Positions 23,941-32,514 of a stretch of DNA of 64,000 bases are shown one piece after another. Position 1 is the stretch's first letter, and the number at the start of each line of letters is the position of its first letter. The position numbers and the translations under genes were made by a program. This DNA comes from Flavobacterium tructae (GTDB taxonomy: Bacteria; Bacteroidota; Bacteroidia; Flavobacteriales; Flavobacteriaceae). The stretch covers positions 40,046 to 104,045 of the forward strand of contig NZ_MUHH01000032.1 of the NCBI RefSeq assembly GCF_002217475.1. Reading direction: 5' to 3'. The notes beneath the pieces were generated by a model that had not been told where the DNA came from, made no database searches, and worked only from the letters and a program-made list of their open reading frames with translations.

Positions 23941-24675
23941 ATGGGTGACAGAATATTAAAAGACATACGCTTTTATGAAAGTGAAAAGCAAAATATTGAA
24001 GGGCAAAGCATTCCTCGACAACTAGGTAAGCTTTTCGTACCAACAAAAGATACAAATTTTATAGGACAACGAATTGCCAGAAAATTAAACGAACTAAAAT
24101 TCACTTATGGAGAATTTGATCATATATACATCAATTTAACAACCGTATTAAAGGAAAATGAAATTGTAGTTTCGAATAGAAACGTTGACAAAAGAATTAA
24201 ATATTTGGATTTTGGAATTGACGTTGAAAAATTACAATCACTTTCTGATAGTGAAAAAAATGGCCTGATTAAATCAATAACATTCCAATCGCTGAGAAAA
24301 ATAAGTAATGACTTAAATTTGGCATTAGTAGATCAAACTGAGAAGCTTATTGATGAGTTGGATACCAAAATAAAAATTCATTTTAAAACAAAAGAAACCA
24401 AGTCTTTTAAAATTGATATTTATTATCAAATTGAAGTCGAAGAAATTGGAACAATGGCTGTAATTGAATACAAAGACAAGAAGAATAATTTCTACGGTTC
24501 AATGAACTATAAGCTTCAATTCTATGAGGATATTTATACCTTGATTGATACAATTAGTATTGCAAAGGGTTTGATAACTTTAAAACCTAAAAAATCTTTT
24601 ACAGCTGACATAAACAATAAAAGATACGAAACTCCAATACAATTAGAATTGAGCGATTTTACTCCTGTCATATGA
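23941..24675 (+). CDS. Hypothetical protein, 244 residues
   Basis: A soluble protein with mixed alpha/beta content, lysine-rich and without signal peptide or membrane segment. Readable blocks are FGIDVEKLQSLSDSEKNG and KFTYGEFDHIYINLTTVL. I do not recognise a family. A TACATTTA -7-like box lies 22-29 bp upstream and a strong terminator lies 55 bp downstream, so it looks like a single-gene unit. Its isolated position next to an AraC regulator would fit an accessory gene. Confidence 0.65.
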   Translation: MGDRILKDIRFYESEKQNIEGQSIPRQLGKLFVPTKDTNFIGQRIARKLNELKFTYGEFDHIYINLTTVLKENEIVVSNRNVDKRIKYLDFGIDVEKLQSLSDSEKNGLIKSITFQSLRKISNDLNLALVDQTEKLIDELDTKIKIHFKTKETKSFKIDIYYQIEVEEIGTMAVIEYKDKKNNFYGSMNYKLQFYEDIYTLIDTISIAKGLITLKPKKSFTADINNKRYETPIQLELSDFTPVI

Positions 24676-24722
24676 ACTTCATGGAATGTACAACTCAAAA
24701 CGTATAAAACAGTTTAAAAAAG

Positions 24723-24761
24723 ACATAAAAAAAACCTATTTCGTTACGAAATAGGTTTTTG
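24723..24761. terminator. Bidirectional terminator between the 244-residue gene and tRNA-Arg
   Basis: AAAACCTATTTCG and CGAAATAGGTTTT pair perfectly around TTA. The plus side ends in TTTTT and the minus side in a run of eight T, so it can end both the plus-strand gene and the minus-strand tRNA. Confidence 0.85.
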
Positions 24762-24768
24762 TGTTTAG

Positions 24769-24842
24769 TGACCCCGGAGGGGTTCGAACCCCCAACCCTC
24801 AGAGCCGAAATCTGATATTCTATCCAGTTGAACTACGAGGTC
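24769..24842 (-). tRNA. tRNA-Arg (anticodon TCG)
   Basis: The minus strand folds as a full cloverleaf. Acceptor strands are GACCTCG and CGGGGTC with discriminator A. The anticodon stem TCAGA/TCTGA holds loop TTTCGGC, giving anticodon TCG, which reads CGA. The T arm contains GGTTCGAACC. CCA is not encoded. It lies downstream of yqeY and a palindrome, followed by a terminator. Confidence 0.93.
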
Positions 24843-24868
24843 AAAATATATTAAATTCTCAATTTTTT

Positions 24869-24910
24869 GAAATTCCAAATTCCACTTTTAAAATTGGAAT
24901 TTGGAATTTC
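24869..24910. repeat. 42-nt near-perfect palindrome of TTGGAATTT words (family C)
   Basis: GAAATTCCAAATTCCA (24869-24884) pairs with TGGAATTTGGAATTTC (24895-24910), and the centre CTTTTAAAAT is itself palindromic with one mismatch. It lies directly downstream of the yqeY stop. Confidence 0.9.
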
Positions 24911-24925
24911 TATATTGGAATTTTA

Positions 24926-25375
24926 TTACGAAAGTAATTTTTTTACAATAGTAGAAATGGTTTTTCCTTCAGCTGTTCCGCCTAATTGTGCAGAAGCCAA
25001 TCCCATTACTTTACCCATTGAAGCAATTCCCGAAGCTCCAGTTTCAGCAATGATTTTTGCTACTACTGCTTCTACTTCTTCTTCACTTAACTGAGCCGGT
25101 AAAAACTTCTCAATTACAGCTACCTGAGCTAATTCAGGCTCTGCTAAATCAGGACGATTTTGCTCTGTAAAAATTCTGGCGCTTTCTTTACGGGTTTTCA
25201 CCAATCTCTGAAGCAATTTAATTTCATCGTCTTCTGTTAATTCTTCTTTAGAACCTGAAGCCGTTGCAGCCAATAACATTTCAGACTTAATAGCTCTTAA
25301 TGCTTCTAAACTTACTGTATCTTTTGCTTTCATGGCGGTTTTAATCTCGTCCATGATTAGTGTTTGTAAACTCAT
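24926..25375 (-). CDS. GatB/YqeY domain protein
   Basis: A 149-residue protein matching the tRNA amidotransferase-associated YqeY family: LEALRAIKSEMLLA, RLVKTRKESARIFTEQNRPDLA and the C-terminal ASMGKVMGLASAQLGG. The free-standing form may act on aminoacyl-tRNA, but its role is unproven. In Flavobacteria it commonly follows ftsZ, as here, separated by the ftsZ terminator. Confidence 0.9.
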   Translation of the reverse strand: MSLQTLIMDEIKTAMKAKDTVSLEALRAIKSEMLLAATASGSKEELTEDDEIKLLQRLVKTRKESARIFTEQNRPDLAEPELAQVAVIEKFLPAQLSEEEVEAVVAKIIAETGASGIASMGKVMGLASAQLGGTAEGKTISTIVKKLLS

Positions 25376-25520
25376 TTTCTAATTTTATTTAAATAAGCCA
25401 AGGCCTATAGATTGATCGATTACATTTAAAATTATATTTTCTCCTTCGCATAAACTGACCCATAAGATTCACTTTAAAAACCTGTTTATGAAGTCAAATT
25501 TCAAATTCTGTGCGAAGATA

Positions 25521-25558
25521 AAAAAAATAACCCGAAAATTAAATCCAATTTTCGGGTT
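25521..25558 (-). terminator. Terminator after ftsZ
   Basis: AACCCGAAAATT and AATTTTCGGGTT form a perfect 12-bp stem with a 6-nt loop. The minus-strand tail reads TTATTTTTTT. It closes the dcw transcript. Confidence 0.9.
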
Positions 25559-25581
25559 ATCCAATTATTATGATTTTAAAA

Positions 25582-27609
25582 CTAGTCTACGTTGTCGTGC
25601 AAAAACGAATTGTTTGAACGCAATTGCAAATCGTTGTTACTGTCTGTTCCAACCGAAATTCTTGAGTTTGTGTTGTTTGCTTGTGAATTAGACAAATCAA
25701 TACCTAATCTTTTGTAAGCAGGCTCTTTCTCCAATTCGTCAATTCTGGACACATTATTATGGAATTTATAATTAAATTCTTTTAATTTTTTTCTTCTTTC
25801 TTCGGCTCTTAAACGTAAAGTCTCTTCAATTGTCAATTCCATCGGAGACACATTTGCCGTTGTGGAGTAATCCGGCTCAACAGCGAAATCAGGTCTTGGT
25901 TTCATGGTGATATTTAATTCCGCAGGAATTACTTCTTCTACCACTTTTTCAACCGGTTTTGACGTCATTAAATCGTTTTCAACTTCCATGTATTCCTCTA
26001 AAGAATATTTGATAACTCCTTTATCAGAAAGCTCAGTTACCGGTACAAATGAAACCGGATCATTTACTTTAATATTACGAGTTTCGTTTGTTAATTCGAA
26101 TAAAACTTTAGTTTCTTCAACAACCGGCTCTTTCCTAACTTCTGGCTCAGATCTGAAAATTGGCAAATCAAAGGAGAATGTCGTTTGTTCTTCTCTTTCG
26201 AATGTTCTTTGCTGCACTTGCTGAACTGGTTTTATATCCTGAAAAGCTTCGGCTTGCGGAGTTGTAATCGTAAAATCGATATCGGTTATAGGCGAAACAA
26301 TTTCAAACGTAACATCCAGATTTTTGATAAACTCAGACATCACTACCAATTCTTCCTGATTCATTGTTGGAGTAGCTGCCACCGGAGCAACTTCAAATGG
26401 TGTTGCTGCAACTGGTACAACCGGAGCGGGAGTTACGGGAGCAACCGTGTCTTCATCGTCCATTAAATCAAAAACAATTTTTTCTTCTGATTTACTGGTT
26501 GGTGTATCAATTGTTAAATCAAAAGAAGTAACTGATTTATTGGTTAGATTATGAACACTTCTTTGCTCATCTTCCAAGGTATGAATGATTTTTTTAGGCT
26601 CTGTATTAACGATATCATTTTGCTGTTCAACGTCAAAACCTGTCGCAATAATAGTTACGGCAATAGCCTCACCAAGAGTCTCGTCTTCACCAACTCCCAT
26701 GATAATATTGGCATTGTAACCTGCTTCAGCCTGAATATGATCGTTGATTTCCCCGATTTCATCCAAAGTAATTTCATTAGATCCAGAAACGATAAGCAAC
26801 AATACGTTTTTGGCTCCTGTAATTTTATTATCGTTCAGCAACGGAGAGTCCAATGCTGCAATAATAGCTTCCTTAGCTCTGTTCTCGCCCTCTGCAACGG
26901 AAGATCCCATGATCGCTGTTCCACTATTCGAAAGAACAGTTTTAGCGTCACGTAAATCGATATTTTGAGTATAGTGATGCGTAATTACTTCAGCAATACC
27001 TCTTGAGGCTGTTGCCAAAACTTCATCCGCTTTAGAGAATCCGGCTTTAAAACCAAGATTTCCGTATACTTCTCTTAATTTATTATTGTTGATCACGATC
27101 AATGAATCGACCTGCTTACGCAATTTCTCAATTCCTAAAAGTGCCTGCTCCTGACGTACTTTCCCTTCAAACTGAAAAGGAATCGTCACAATACCAACGG
27201 TCAGGATCTCTCTTTCTTTAGCTAATTGTGCAATTACCGGAGCTGCACCTGTACCTGTTCCACCACCCATACCAGCGGTAATAAATACCATCTTAGTACC
27301 ACGGTCTAACATTTTTTCGATATCAGCGATACTTTCTATAGCAGATTGCTGTCCTACATCAGGATTTGCTCCTGCACCAAGACCTTCTGTTAAGTTCATC
27401 CCTAACTGAATCTTATTAGGAACCGAACTGTTCTGCAGTGCCTGTGAATCGGTATTACAGACGATAAAATCTACGCCTTTAATACCTTGTTTAAACATAT
27501 GATTGATAGCATTACTACCACCTCCACCTACACCTATTACTTTGATTACATTTGATTGGTTTTTTGGTAAATCAAATGAAATACTTCCAAATTCTGAGTT
27601 GCTCATCAT
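25582..27609 (-). CDS. ftsZ: Cell division GTPase FtsZ with long C-terminal extension
   Basis: Tubulin-like GTPase that builds the Z ring. The nucleotide-binding loop GVGGGGSNAINHM (about residues 26-38) and tubulin signature GGGTGTG (115-121) are intact, as is NIDLRDAKTVL with the synergy-loop aspartates. The globular part ends near residue 325. The remaining about 350 residues are an acidic, Pro/Val-rich disordered extension ending in a conserved basic/hydrophobic stretch (YKRLGIDLSNSQANN). Total length is 675 against about 380-400 in proteobacteria; long tails are usual in this group. Last gene of the dcw cluster. Confidence 0.96.
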   Translation of the reverse strand: MMSNSEFGSISFDLPKNQSNVIKVIGVGGGGSNAINHMFKQGIKGVDFIVCNTDSQALQNSSVPNKIQLGMNLTEGLGAGANPDVGQQSAIESIADIEKMLDRGTKMVFITAGMGGGTGTGAAPVIAQLAKEREILTVGIVTIPFQFEGKVRQEQALLGIEKLRKQVDSLIVINNNKLREVYGNLGFKAGFSKADEVLATASRGIAEVITHHYTQNIDLRDAKTVLSNSGTAIMGSSVAEGENRAKEAIIAALDSPLLNDNKITGAKNVLLLIVSGSNEITLDEIGEINDHIQAEAGYNANIIMGVGEDETLGEAIAVTIIATGFDVEQQNDIVNTEPKKIIHTLEDEQRSVHNLTNKSVTSFDLTIDTPTSKSEEKIVFDLMDDEDTVAPVTPAPVVPVAATPFEVAPVAATPTMNQEELVVMSEFIKNLDVTFEIVSPITDIDFTITTPQAEAFQDIKPVQQVQQRTFEREEQTTFSFDLPIFRSEPEVRKEPVVEETKVLFELTNETRNIKVNDPVSFVPVTELSDKGVIKYSLEEYMEVENDLMTSKPVEKVVEEVIPAELNITMKPRPDFAVEPDYSTTANVSPMELTIEETLRLRAEERRKKLKEFNYKFHNNVSRIDELEKEPAYKRLGIDLSNSQANNTNSRISVGTDSNNDLQLRSNNSFLHDNVD

Positions 27610-27693
27610 CTTTTTGGTTTTTGAAATTCTTATTTAATACATTTTTTACTTCTTGACTTGGGGCCAATAAAGTAATCCTTTTCTTTTATTATC

Positions 27694-29115
27694 TTATTCA
27701 GCGTTGTCTAAAAAATCTTTGATTTTATCTACATATCGGTCAAAAAATGATCTTCTGATTTTTGTTTCTGTAGATTCTTCTTTAGAGACGCTGTTTCTAA
27801 CTTCTCTGGTTTCTTCGATAGTTTCTACTCTTTCAACGTAGTTTTCTTCAACTTCGTATCGCTGTTGCACCGGCTGTTGTATCGGCGGCGGTACATTTCT
27901 GTAAACCACTTTTGGCTGATCATTTACAATCTCCATTCTAACAGCACTTTGCGTACTATTTTCGATACTGTTCATTACTAAACCAACTGCGGTTGCAAAT
28001 AACGGACTGGAAATTTCTTCACTGGAATTTCCTGCCAAGTGCTCGTTTGGATATCCAATTCTCGTATCCATCCCTGTAATGTACTCTACTAATTGCTTGA
28101 TGTGTTTTAGTTGAGCACCTCCACCCGTAAGCACGATACCGGCAATTAATTTTTTACGCGGATCCTCGTGTCCGTAAGCCTTGATTTCTGCAAAAACCTG
28201 CTCTACAATCTCCACCACACGGGCATGAATAATTTTAGATAAGTTTTTAAGCGAAATTTCTTTTGGCTCTCTTCCTCTTAATCCCGGAATAGAAACAATT
28301 TCATTGTCTTTATTTTCTCCCGGCCAGGCCGATCCGAATTTTATTTTTAAAAGCTCTGCTTGTTTTTCGATAATCGAACAGCCTTCTTTAATATCATCTG
28401 TAATTACATTTCCTCCAAAAGGAATCACTGCTGTGTGGCGGATAATACCATCTTTAAAAATGGCTAAGTCAGTCGTTCCACCACCAATATCAATCAACGC
28501 CACTCCGGCTTCTTTTTCTTCCTGACTTAAAACTGCATCAGCAGAAGCTAAAGGCTCTAAGGTTAATCCGGACAATTCGATTCCTGAACTCTGAATACAT
28601 CTTCCCACATTTCTGATTGAAGAAGCCTGCCCCACTACAACGTGAAAACTGGATTCTAATCTTCCGCCATACATTCCGATTGGCTCTTTAATCTCAGACT
28701 GCCCGTCGATTTTAAATTCTTGTGGCAAGACGTGAATAATTTCTTCTCCCGGTAACATCGCCAGTTTATTTACCTGATCGATCAAAAGCTGAATATCTTT
28801 TTCGCCAATTACTTCTTCCGGATTATTACGGCTGATGTAATCGGTATGCTGTATACTTCTGATGTGCTGTCCGGCGATACCTACTACCACATCTTTAATT
28901 TTATAACCTGAATTATTTTCTGCTTCAAGTATTGCTTGCTGAATTGATTGAATAGTTTGCGTAATGTTGTTTACAACTCCTCTCGCCACTCCCAAACTTT
29001 TGGATTTACCAATCCCCAAAATTTCCAGTTTACCATACTCATTTTTCTTGCCTATCATGGCAACTATTTTGGTTGTTCCAATATCTAGACCTACTGCAAT
29101 GTTATCTTTTTCCAT
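27694..29115 (-). CDS. ftsA: Cell division protein FtsA
   Basis: Actin-like ATPase that tethers FtsZ to the membrane. The 473-residue protein has phosphate-1 VGLDIGTTKIVAMIG at the start, phosphate-2 VALIDIGGGTTDLAIFK near residue 205 and the adenosine motif IVLTGGGAQLKHI near 325. The C-terminus ends in an amphipathic, Phe/Lys-rich membrane-targeting helix (RRSFFDRYVDKIKDFLDN). It lies between ftsQ and ftsZ as in most dcw clusters. Confidence 0.95.
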   Translation of the reverse strand: MEKDNIAVGLDIGTTKIVAMIGKKNEYGKLEILGIGKSKSLGVARGVVNNITQTIQSIQQAILEAENNSGYKIKDVVVGIAGQHIRSIQHTDYISRNNPEEVIGEKDIQLLIDQVNKLAMLPGEEIIHVLPQEFKIDGQSEIKEPIGMYGGRLESSFHVVVGQASSIRNVGRCIQSSGIELSGLTLEPLASADAVLSQEEKEAGVALIDIGGGTTDLAIFKDGIIRHTAVIPFGGNVITDDIKEGCSIIEKQAELLKIKFGSAWPGENKDNEIVSIPGLRGREPKEISLKNLSKIIHARVVEIVEQVFAEIKAYGHEDPRKKLIAGIVLTGGGAQLKHIKQLVEYITGMDTRIGYPNEHLAGNSSEEISSPLFATAVGLVMNSIENSTQSAVRMEIVNDQPKVVYRNVPPPIQQPVQQRYEVEENYVERVETIEETREVRNSVSKEESTETKIRRSFFDRYVDKIKDFLDNAE

Positions 29116-29121
29116 TTTCTA

Positions 29122-29844
29122 TTATTTTGTGCAAACTACTTGTTCCGTAAACCTAAGGTCAATTTTATTGTATTTGTATAACGAACTATCTAAAACCGCT
29201 TTTTGAAAAAAGGCTTTATAGTTATTAAATTTCTTATCAACATTCATCGTTCTGCCAAAATCGATGAAGTAATTATAATTTCTATTAAACATTTTTAAGC
29301 TACCATTAGGCATAATTTGTATTGCAATGATGTTTTTTTTCAAAAACGCATCGTCATAAATTGTGCGAAATAAAGCAGCTAAATCTTCGTTATTTTTTTT
29401 ATTAATTGCCCCCGAAACAAGAGGAACTCTCGCAGTATAATTGTCCGACAAGGGCATTTTATTACCCTCATAGTCAATATAAAAAGATCGATCACCATCA
29501 TAAACTCTTGCTATTGGTGTCTTCTGTTTTACTACTGCTTTTAGAACGCCATCGATACTTACAAAAACATCTGACTCTTCAATCATGTCTTGCGCATTGA
29601 GGGTTTTCTCTATCTTATTCAAATCTAATTCATCTTTTCTAATACTGGAAGCGTCTCTTTTATTTTCTATCAACAATTTATTAACCGTTTCAGGCTTCAC
29701 AAAAAGCGTATTTTCTCCTACAAAAACAACCATGGATTTCTTTAATTTTCGATCTCCATTTCGATGTTGAGCGAAGGAATATAAAAAAATAACCAGCCCC
29801 AAAATAAGTATCAAACGAATATTTGTCCAATTAAATATTTTCAT
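29122..29844 (-). CDS. ftsQ: Cell division protein FtsQ/DivIB
   Basis: Single-pass divisome scaffold. The 240-residue protein has one N-terminal membrane helix (RLILILGLVIFLYSFAQ) and then a periplasmic domain in which IEKTLNAQDMIEESDVFVS reads like the POTRA region. Its start overlaps the murC stop by 14 bp and it ends 6 bp before ftsA, so translation is probably coupled. Sequence identity in this family is low; position adds much of the confidence. Confidence 0.9.
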   Translation of the reverse strand: MKIFNWTNIRLILILGLVIFLYSFAQHRNGDRKLKKSMVVFVGENTLFVKPETVNKLLIENKRDASSIRKDELDLNKIEKTLNAQDMIEESDVFVSIDGVLKAVVKQKTPIARVYDGDRSFYIDYEGNKMPLSDNYTARVPLVSGAINKKNNEDLAALFRTIYDDAFLKKNIIAIQIMPNGSLKMFNRNYNYFIDFGRTMNVDKKFNNYKAFFQKAVLDSSLYKYNKIDLRFTEQVVCTK

Positions 29845-31180
29845 TCAGCATTTTTTTAATTGAAGGAACCATCTCACCAAGATCACCAGCTCCTATTGTT
29901 ACAATTATTGGCGCATCACTGGCTTTGATCTCCGCTAATAAATCCTCTTTTGCAACAATTTTTTTGTTCGAATTTGTCATTTTTCCCAACAGCCATTCCG
30001 ATGTAATCCCTTCCATCGGTAATTCACGTGCCGGATAAATATCCATTAAAAATACTTCATCAAACTGAGACAGACTTTCGGCAAATCCATCAGCAAAATC
30101 TCTGGTTCTGCTGAACAAATGCGGCTGAAAAATTGCCAGTACTTTACGTCCCGGATACAATTCAGTAACCGCCTGATGTACTGCATTTATTTCTGTTGGA
30201 TGATGTGCATAATCATCTATATAAACTAAGTTTTCAGATTTAATCTGATATGAAAAACGTCTTCTGATTCCGTTGAATGAAGCAATGGCCTTTGCAATGG
30301 AGTCGGTCGGGGTGCCGAACGTTTTAGCCATCGCAATAGCCATTAGTCCATTCATTAAATTGTGTTTTCCCGGCAATCCGAAACGCAGATCTGTCATCAC
30401 TTCTGATGGCGTCTGCACATCAAAAACATAACTTCCATTATCAATACGAACATTAAAAGCCTTATATACAGCCTCTTCATTTATAGCACACTGAACTCCT
30501 TCAAGAGGTAATTCTTTGGTTATAAACAGCTTATTTTTATCTTCTACTTTTGAAGCGAATTCCACAAACGAAGCCTCAATTGCATCACTGGTTCCGTAAA
30601 TATCCAAATGATCTGCATCCATTGAAGTAATGCAGGCAATATTAGGATGCAAGTGTAAAAACGAACGGTCAAATTCATCTGCTTCCACTACGGTAACTGT
30701 TTTTCCTTCTCCAATTAAATTCGAATTGTAATTCTCTACAATCCCCCCCACAAAAGCAGTTACATCTGCTCCGCTTTCATACAGTATATGACCCAAAATA
30801 CTTGAGGTTGTGGTTTTTCCATGTGTTCCTGCCACAGCAAAACAAAACGTATCTTTAGTGATAATCCCTAAAACTTCAGCACGTTTTTTAACCACATAAT
30901 CTCTTTCTGTAAAATAATTCCATTCAGAATGTGTTTTGGGTACAGCCGGTGTAATAATCACCAGTGTGTTCTCGGTATAATAATCCTTTGGAATTAAACC
31001 AATATTATCTTCAAAATGAATATCAATACCGCTTTCAATCAACTCGCTTGTCAGCATAGATGGTGTCTTATCGTAACCGGAAACCTGTTTCCCTATATTT
31101 TTAAAATAGCGGGCCAGGGCACTCATTCCGATGCCTCCAATACCAATAAAATAAACGTTTTGTATTTGATTTAAATTCAT
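29831..31180 (-). CDS. murC: UDP-N-acetylmuramate--L-alanine ligase
   Basis: Adds L-Ala to UDP-MurNAc, the first amino-acid step of peptidoglycan precursor synthesis. The UDP-binding loop is YFIGIGGIGMSALA, the ATP loop GTHGKTTTSSILG lies near residue 120, and later motifs EADEFDRSF and DDYAHHPTEI are intact. I placed the start at 31180 (MNLNQIQNV) with an AAAAGAA site upstream, because the in-frame ATG 21 bp earlier falls in a family B repeat. Confidence 0.96.
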   Translation of the reverse strand: MNLNQIQNVYFIGIGGIGMSALARYFKNIGKQVSGYDKTPSMLTSELIESGIDIHFEDNIGLIPKDYYTENTLVIITPAVPKTHSEWNYFTERDYVVKKRAEVLGIITKDTFCFAVAGTHGKTTTSSILGHILYESGADVTAFVGGIVENYNSNLIGEGKTVTVVEADEFDRSFLHLHPNIACITSMDADHLDIYGTSDAIEASFVEFASKVEDKNKLFITKELPLEGVQCAINEEAVYKAFNVRIDNGSYVFDVQTPSEVMTDLRFGLPGKHNLMNGLMAIAMAKTFGTPTDSIAKAIASFNGIRRRFSYQIKSENLVYIDDYAHHPTEINAVHQAVTELYPGRKVLAIFQPHLFSRTRDFADGFAESLSQFDEVFLMDIYPARELPMEGITSEWLLGKMTNSNKKIVAKEDLLAEIKASDAPIIVTIGAGDLGEMVPSIKKMLNENI

Positions 31181-31190
31181 TTCTTTTCTC

Positions 31191-31323
31191 GCTTTAAGCA
31201 ATAGGCTTTAGGCTTTAAGCCTCCTGCTTTTATCTTTATTTTTTATACTCTTATTATTTTAAACACTTAAGCCGCTTTGTTTCACACAACAGGCTTATAG
31301 CCTATTGCTTACAGCCTACAGCT
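31191..31323. repeat. TAAGC/TAGGC palindrome without ORF between murC and murG (family B)
   Basis: GCTTTAAGCAATAGGCTTTA (31191-31210) and following words pair with the downstream TTATAGCCTATTGCTTACAG (31294-31313) region. These are the same words as around the groESL four-helix gene. The murG stop codon lies at the edge of the repeat. Confidence 0.8.
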
Positions 31324-32407
31324 AAATCAGCTTCACAATCTCGGCTACGATATCTTGTGTTGCTTTTGGTTTTGCCAGTTTTTTGATATTTGCACTTAAT
31401 TGTTTTTGCTTTCCTTCATCTTTAAGCAAGGCTTCAAAAACAATACTAAATTCATTATCTAATTCTGATTCCTTCAATAAAATAGCTCCTTTTGCATCTA
31501 CAATTGCTTGCGCATTTTTTGTCTGATGATCTTCAGCAACATTCGGCGACGGAATAAATATAACCGGTTTCCCTACAATACACAATTCGGAAACCGACGA
31601 GGCTCCGGCACGTGAAATAATCACATTGGCAGCCGCATATACAAAATCCATTCTTTCAATAAAATCAACCACCTTAACATTTTGCTGATTGTATTTTTTA
31701 TATTCTTCAAAATACAACTTTCCGCATTGCCAGATTATCTGAACGTCCTGCGAAAGAAAATTTTGCAATTCTTTTTCGATTAACTGATTGATTCTTCTCG
31801 CTCCTAAACTCCCTCCTAAAACCAACAATGTTTTTTTATTCGGATCTAAACCATAAAAAGCAATCGCCTCTTCATGCTTACTGTCAATATCAATCAAATC
31901 CTGACGAACCGGATTTCCGGTTAAAACAATTTTCTCTTCTGGAAAAAAACGCTCCAGATGATCATAAGCTACACAAATTGCATTGGCTTTTTTACTTAGC
32001 AATTTATTCGTAATTCCCGGAAACGAATTCTGTTCCTGAATGACTGTTGGAATTCCGGCCGAACCTGCTGCCTTTAATAAAGGTCCACTGGCAAAACCTC
32101 CGGTACCAATTACAACATTTGGCTTAAATTGTTTTATGATTCGTCGTGACTCCAGCAAACTTTTTGCCAATTTTAACGGAAACATTAAATTTTGCAACGT
32201 AAGTTTTCTTTGCAAACCTGCAATCCAAAGTCCTTTGATTTCATAACCTGCCTGCGGCACTTTCTGCATTTCCATTTTATCTTTGGCACCTACAAAAAGA
32301 AATTCAGCGTCAGGGAATTGTAATTTTAATTCATTCGCAATAGCAATTGCAGGATAGATATGCCCTCCTGTACCACCACCACTTAATATGAACTTATATT
32401 TTGTCAT
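31322..32407 (-). CDS. murG: Undecaprenyl-PP-MurNAc-pentapeptide GlcNAc transferase
   Basis: GT28 glycosyltransferase that converts lipid I to lipid II at the inner membrane. The N-terminal GGGTGGHIYPAIAIA loop, VIGTGGFASGPLL and the C-domain motifs GGSLGARRIN and SRAGASSVSELCIVGKP are all present. Length 361 is normal. It lies between ftsW and murC. Its stop codon touches a family B repeat. Confidence 0.96.
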   Translation of the reverse strand: MTKYKFILSGGGTGGHIYPAIAIANELKLQFPDAEFLFVGAKDKMEMQKVPQAGYEIKGLWIAGLQRKLTLQNLMFPLKLAKSLLESRRIIKQFKPNVVIGTGGFASGPLLKAAGSAGIPTVIQEQNSFPGITNKLLSKKANAICVAYDHLERFFPEEKIVLTGNPVRQDLIDIDSKHEEAIAFYGLDPNKKTLLVLGGSLGARRINQLIEKELQNFLSQDVQIIWQCGKLYFEEYKKYNQQNVKVVDFIERMDFVYAAANVIISRAGASSVSELCIVGKPVIFIPSPNVAEDHQTKNAQAIVDAKGAILLKESELDNEFSIVFEALLKDEGKQKQLSANIKKLAKPKATQDIVAEIVKLI

Positions 32408-32514
32408 TTTTTTTTAGTTATGAGTTGTGAGTTATGAATTCTCTCAATACTTCTCAACCTATTTCTCAATTCTCTTTCTTCTATTATCTTGCTTCTATTC
32501 TCTCCGCTCTATAC
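32408..32514. repeat. murG-ftsW gap of GTTATGAGTTGTGAG / TCTCAA words (family J)
   Basis: The gap consists of AGTTATGAGTTGTGAGTTAT followed by repeated TCTCAA and TTCTCT words. Related words lie at 40924-40954 (ACTCACATTTTACATCTCAC) and, inverted, at 50420-50450. No gene seen. Confidence 0.45.

Noticed and set aside
26185..26955. Plus-strand frames of 93 and 134 codons opposite ftsZ
   Set aside because: Antisense to conserved FtsZ sequence; Cys/Asn/Phe-rich composition with no recognisable motif.
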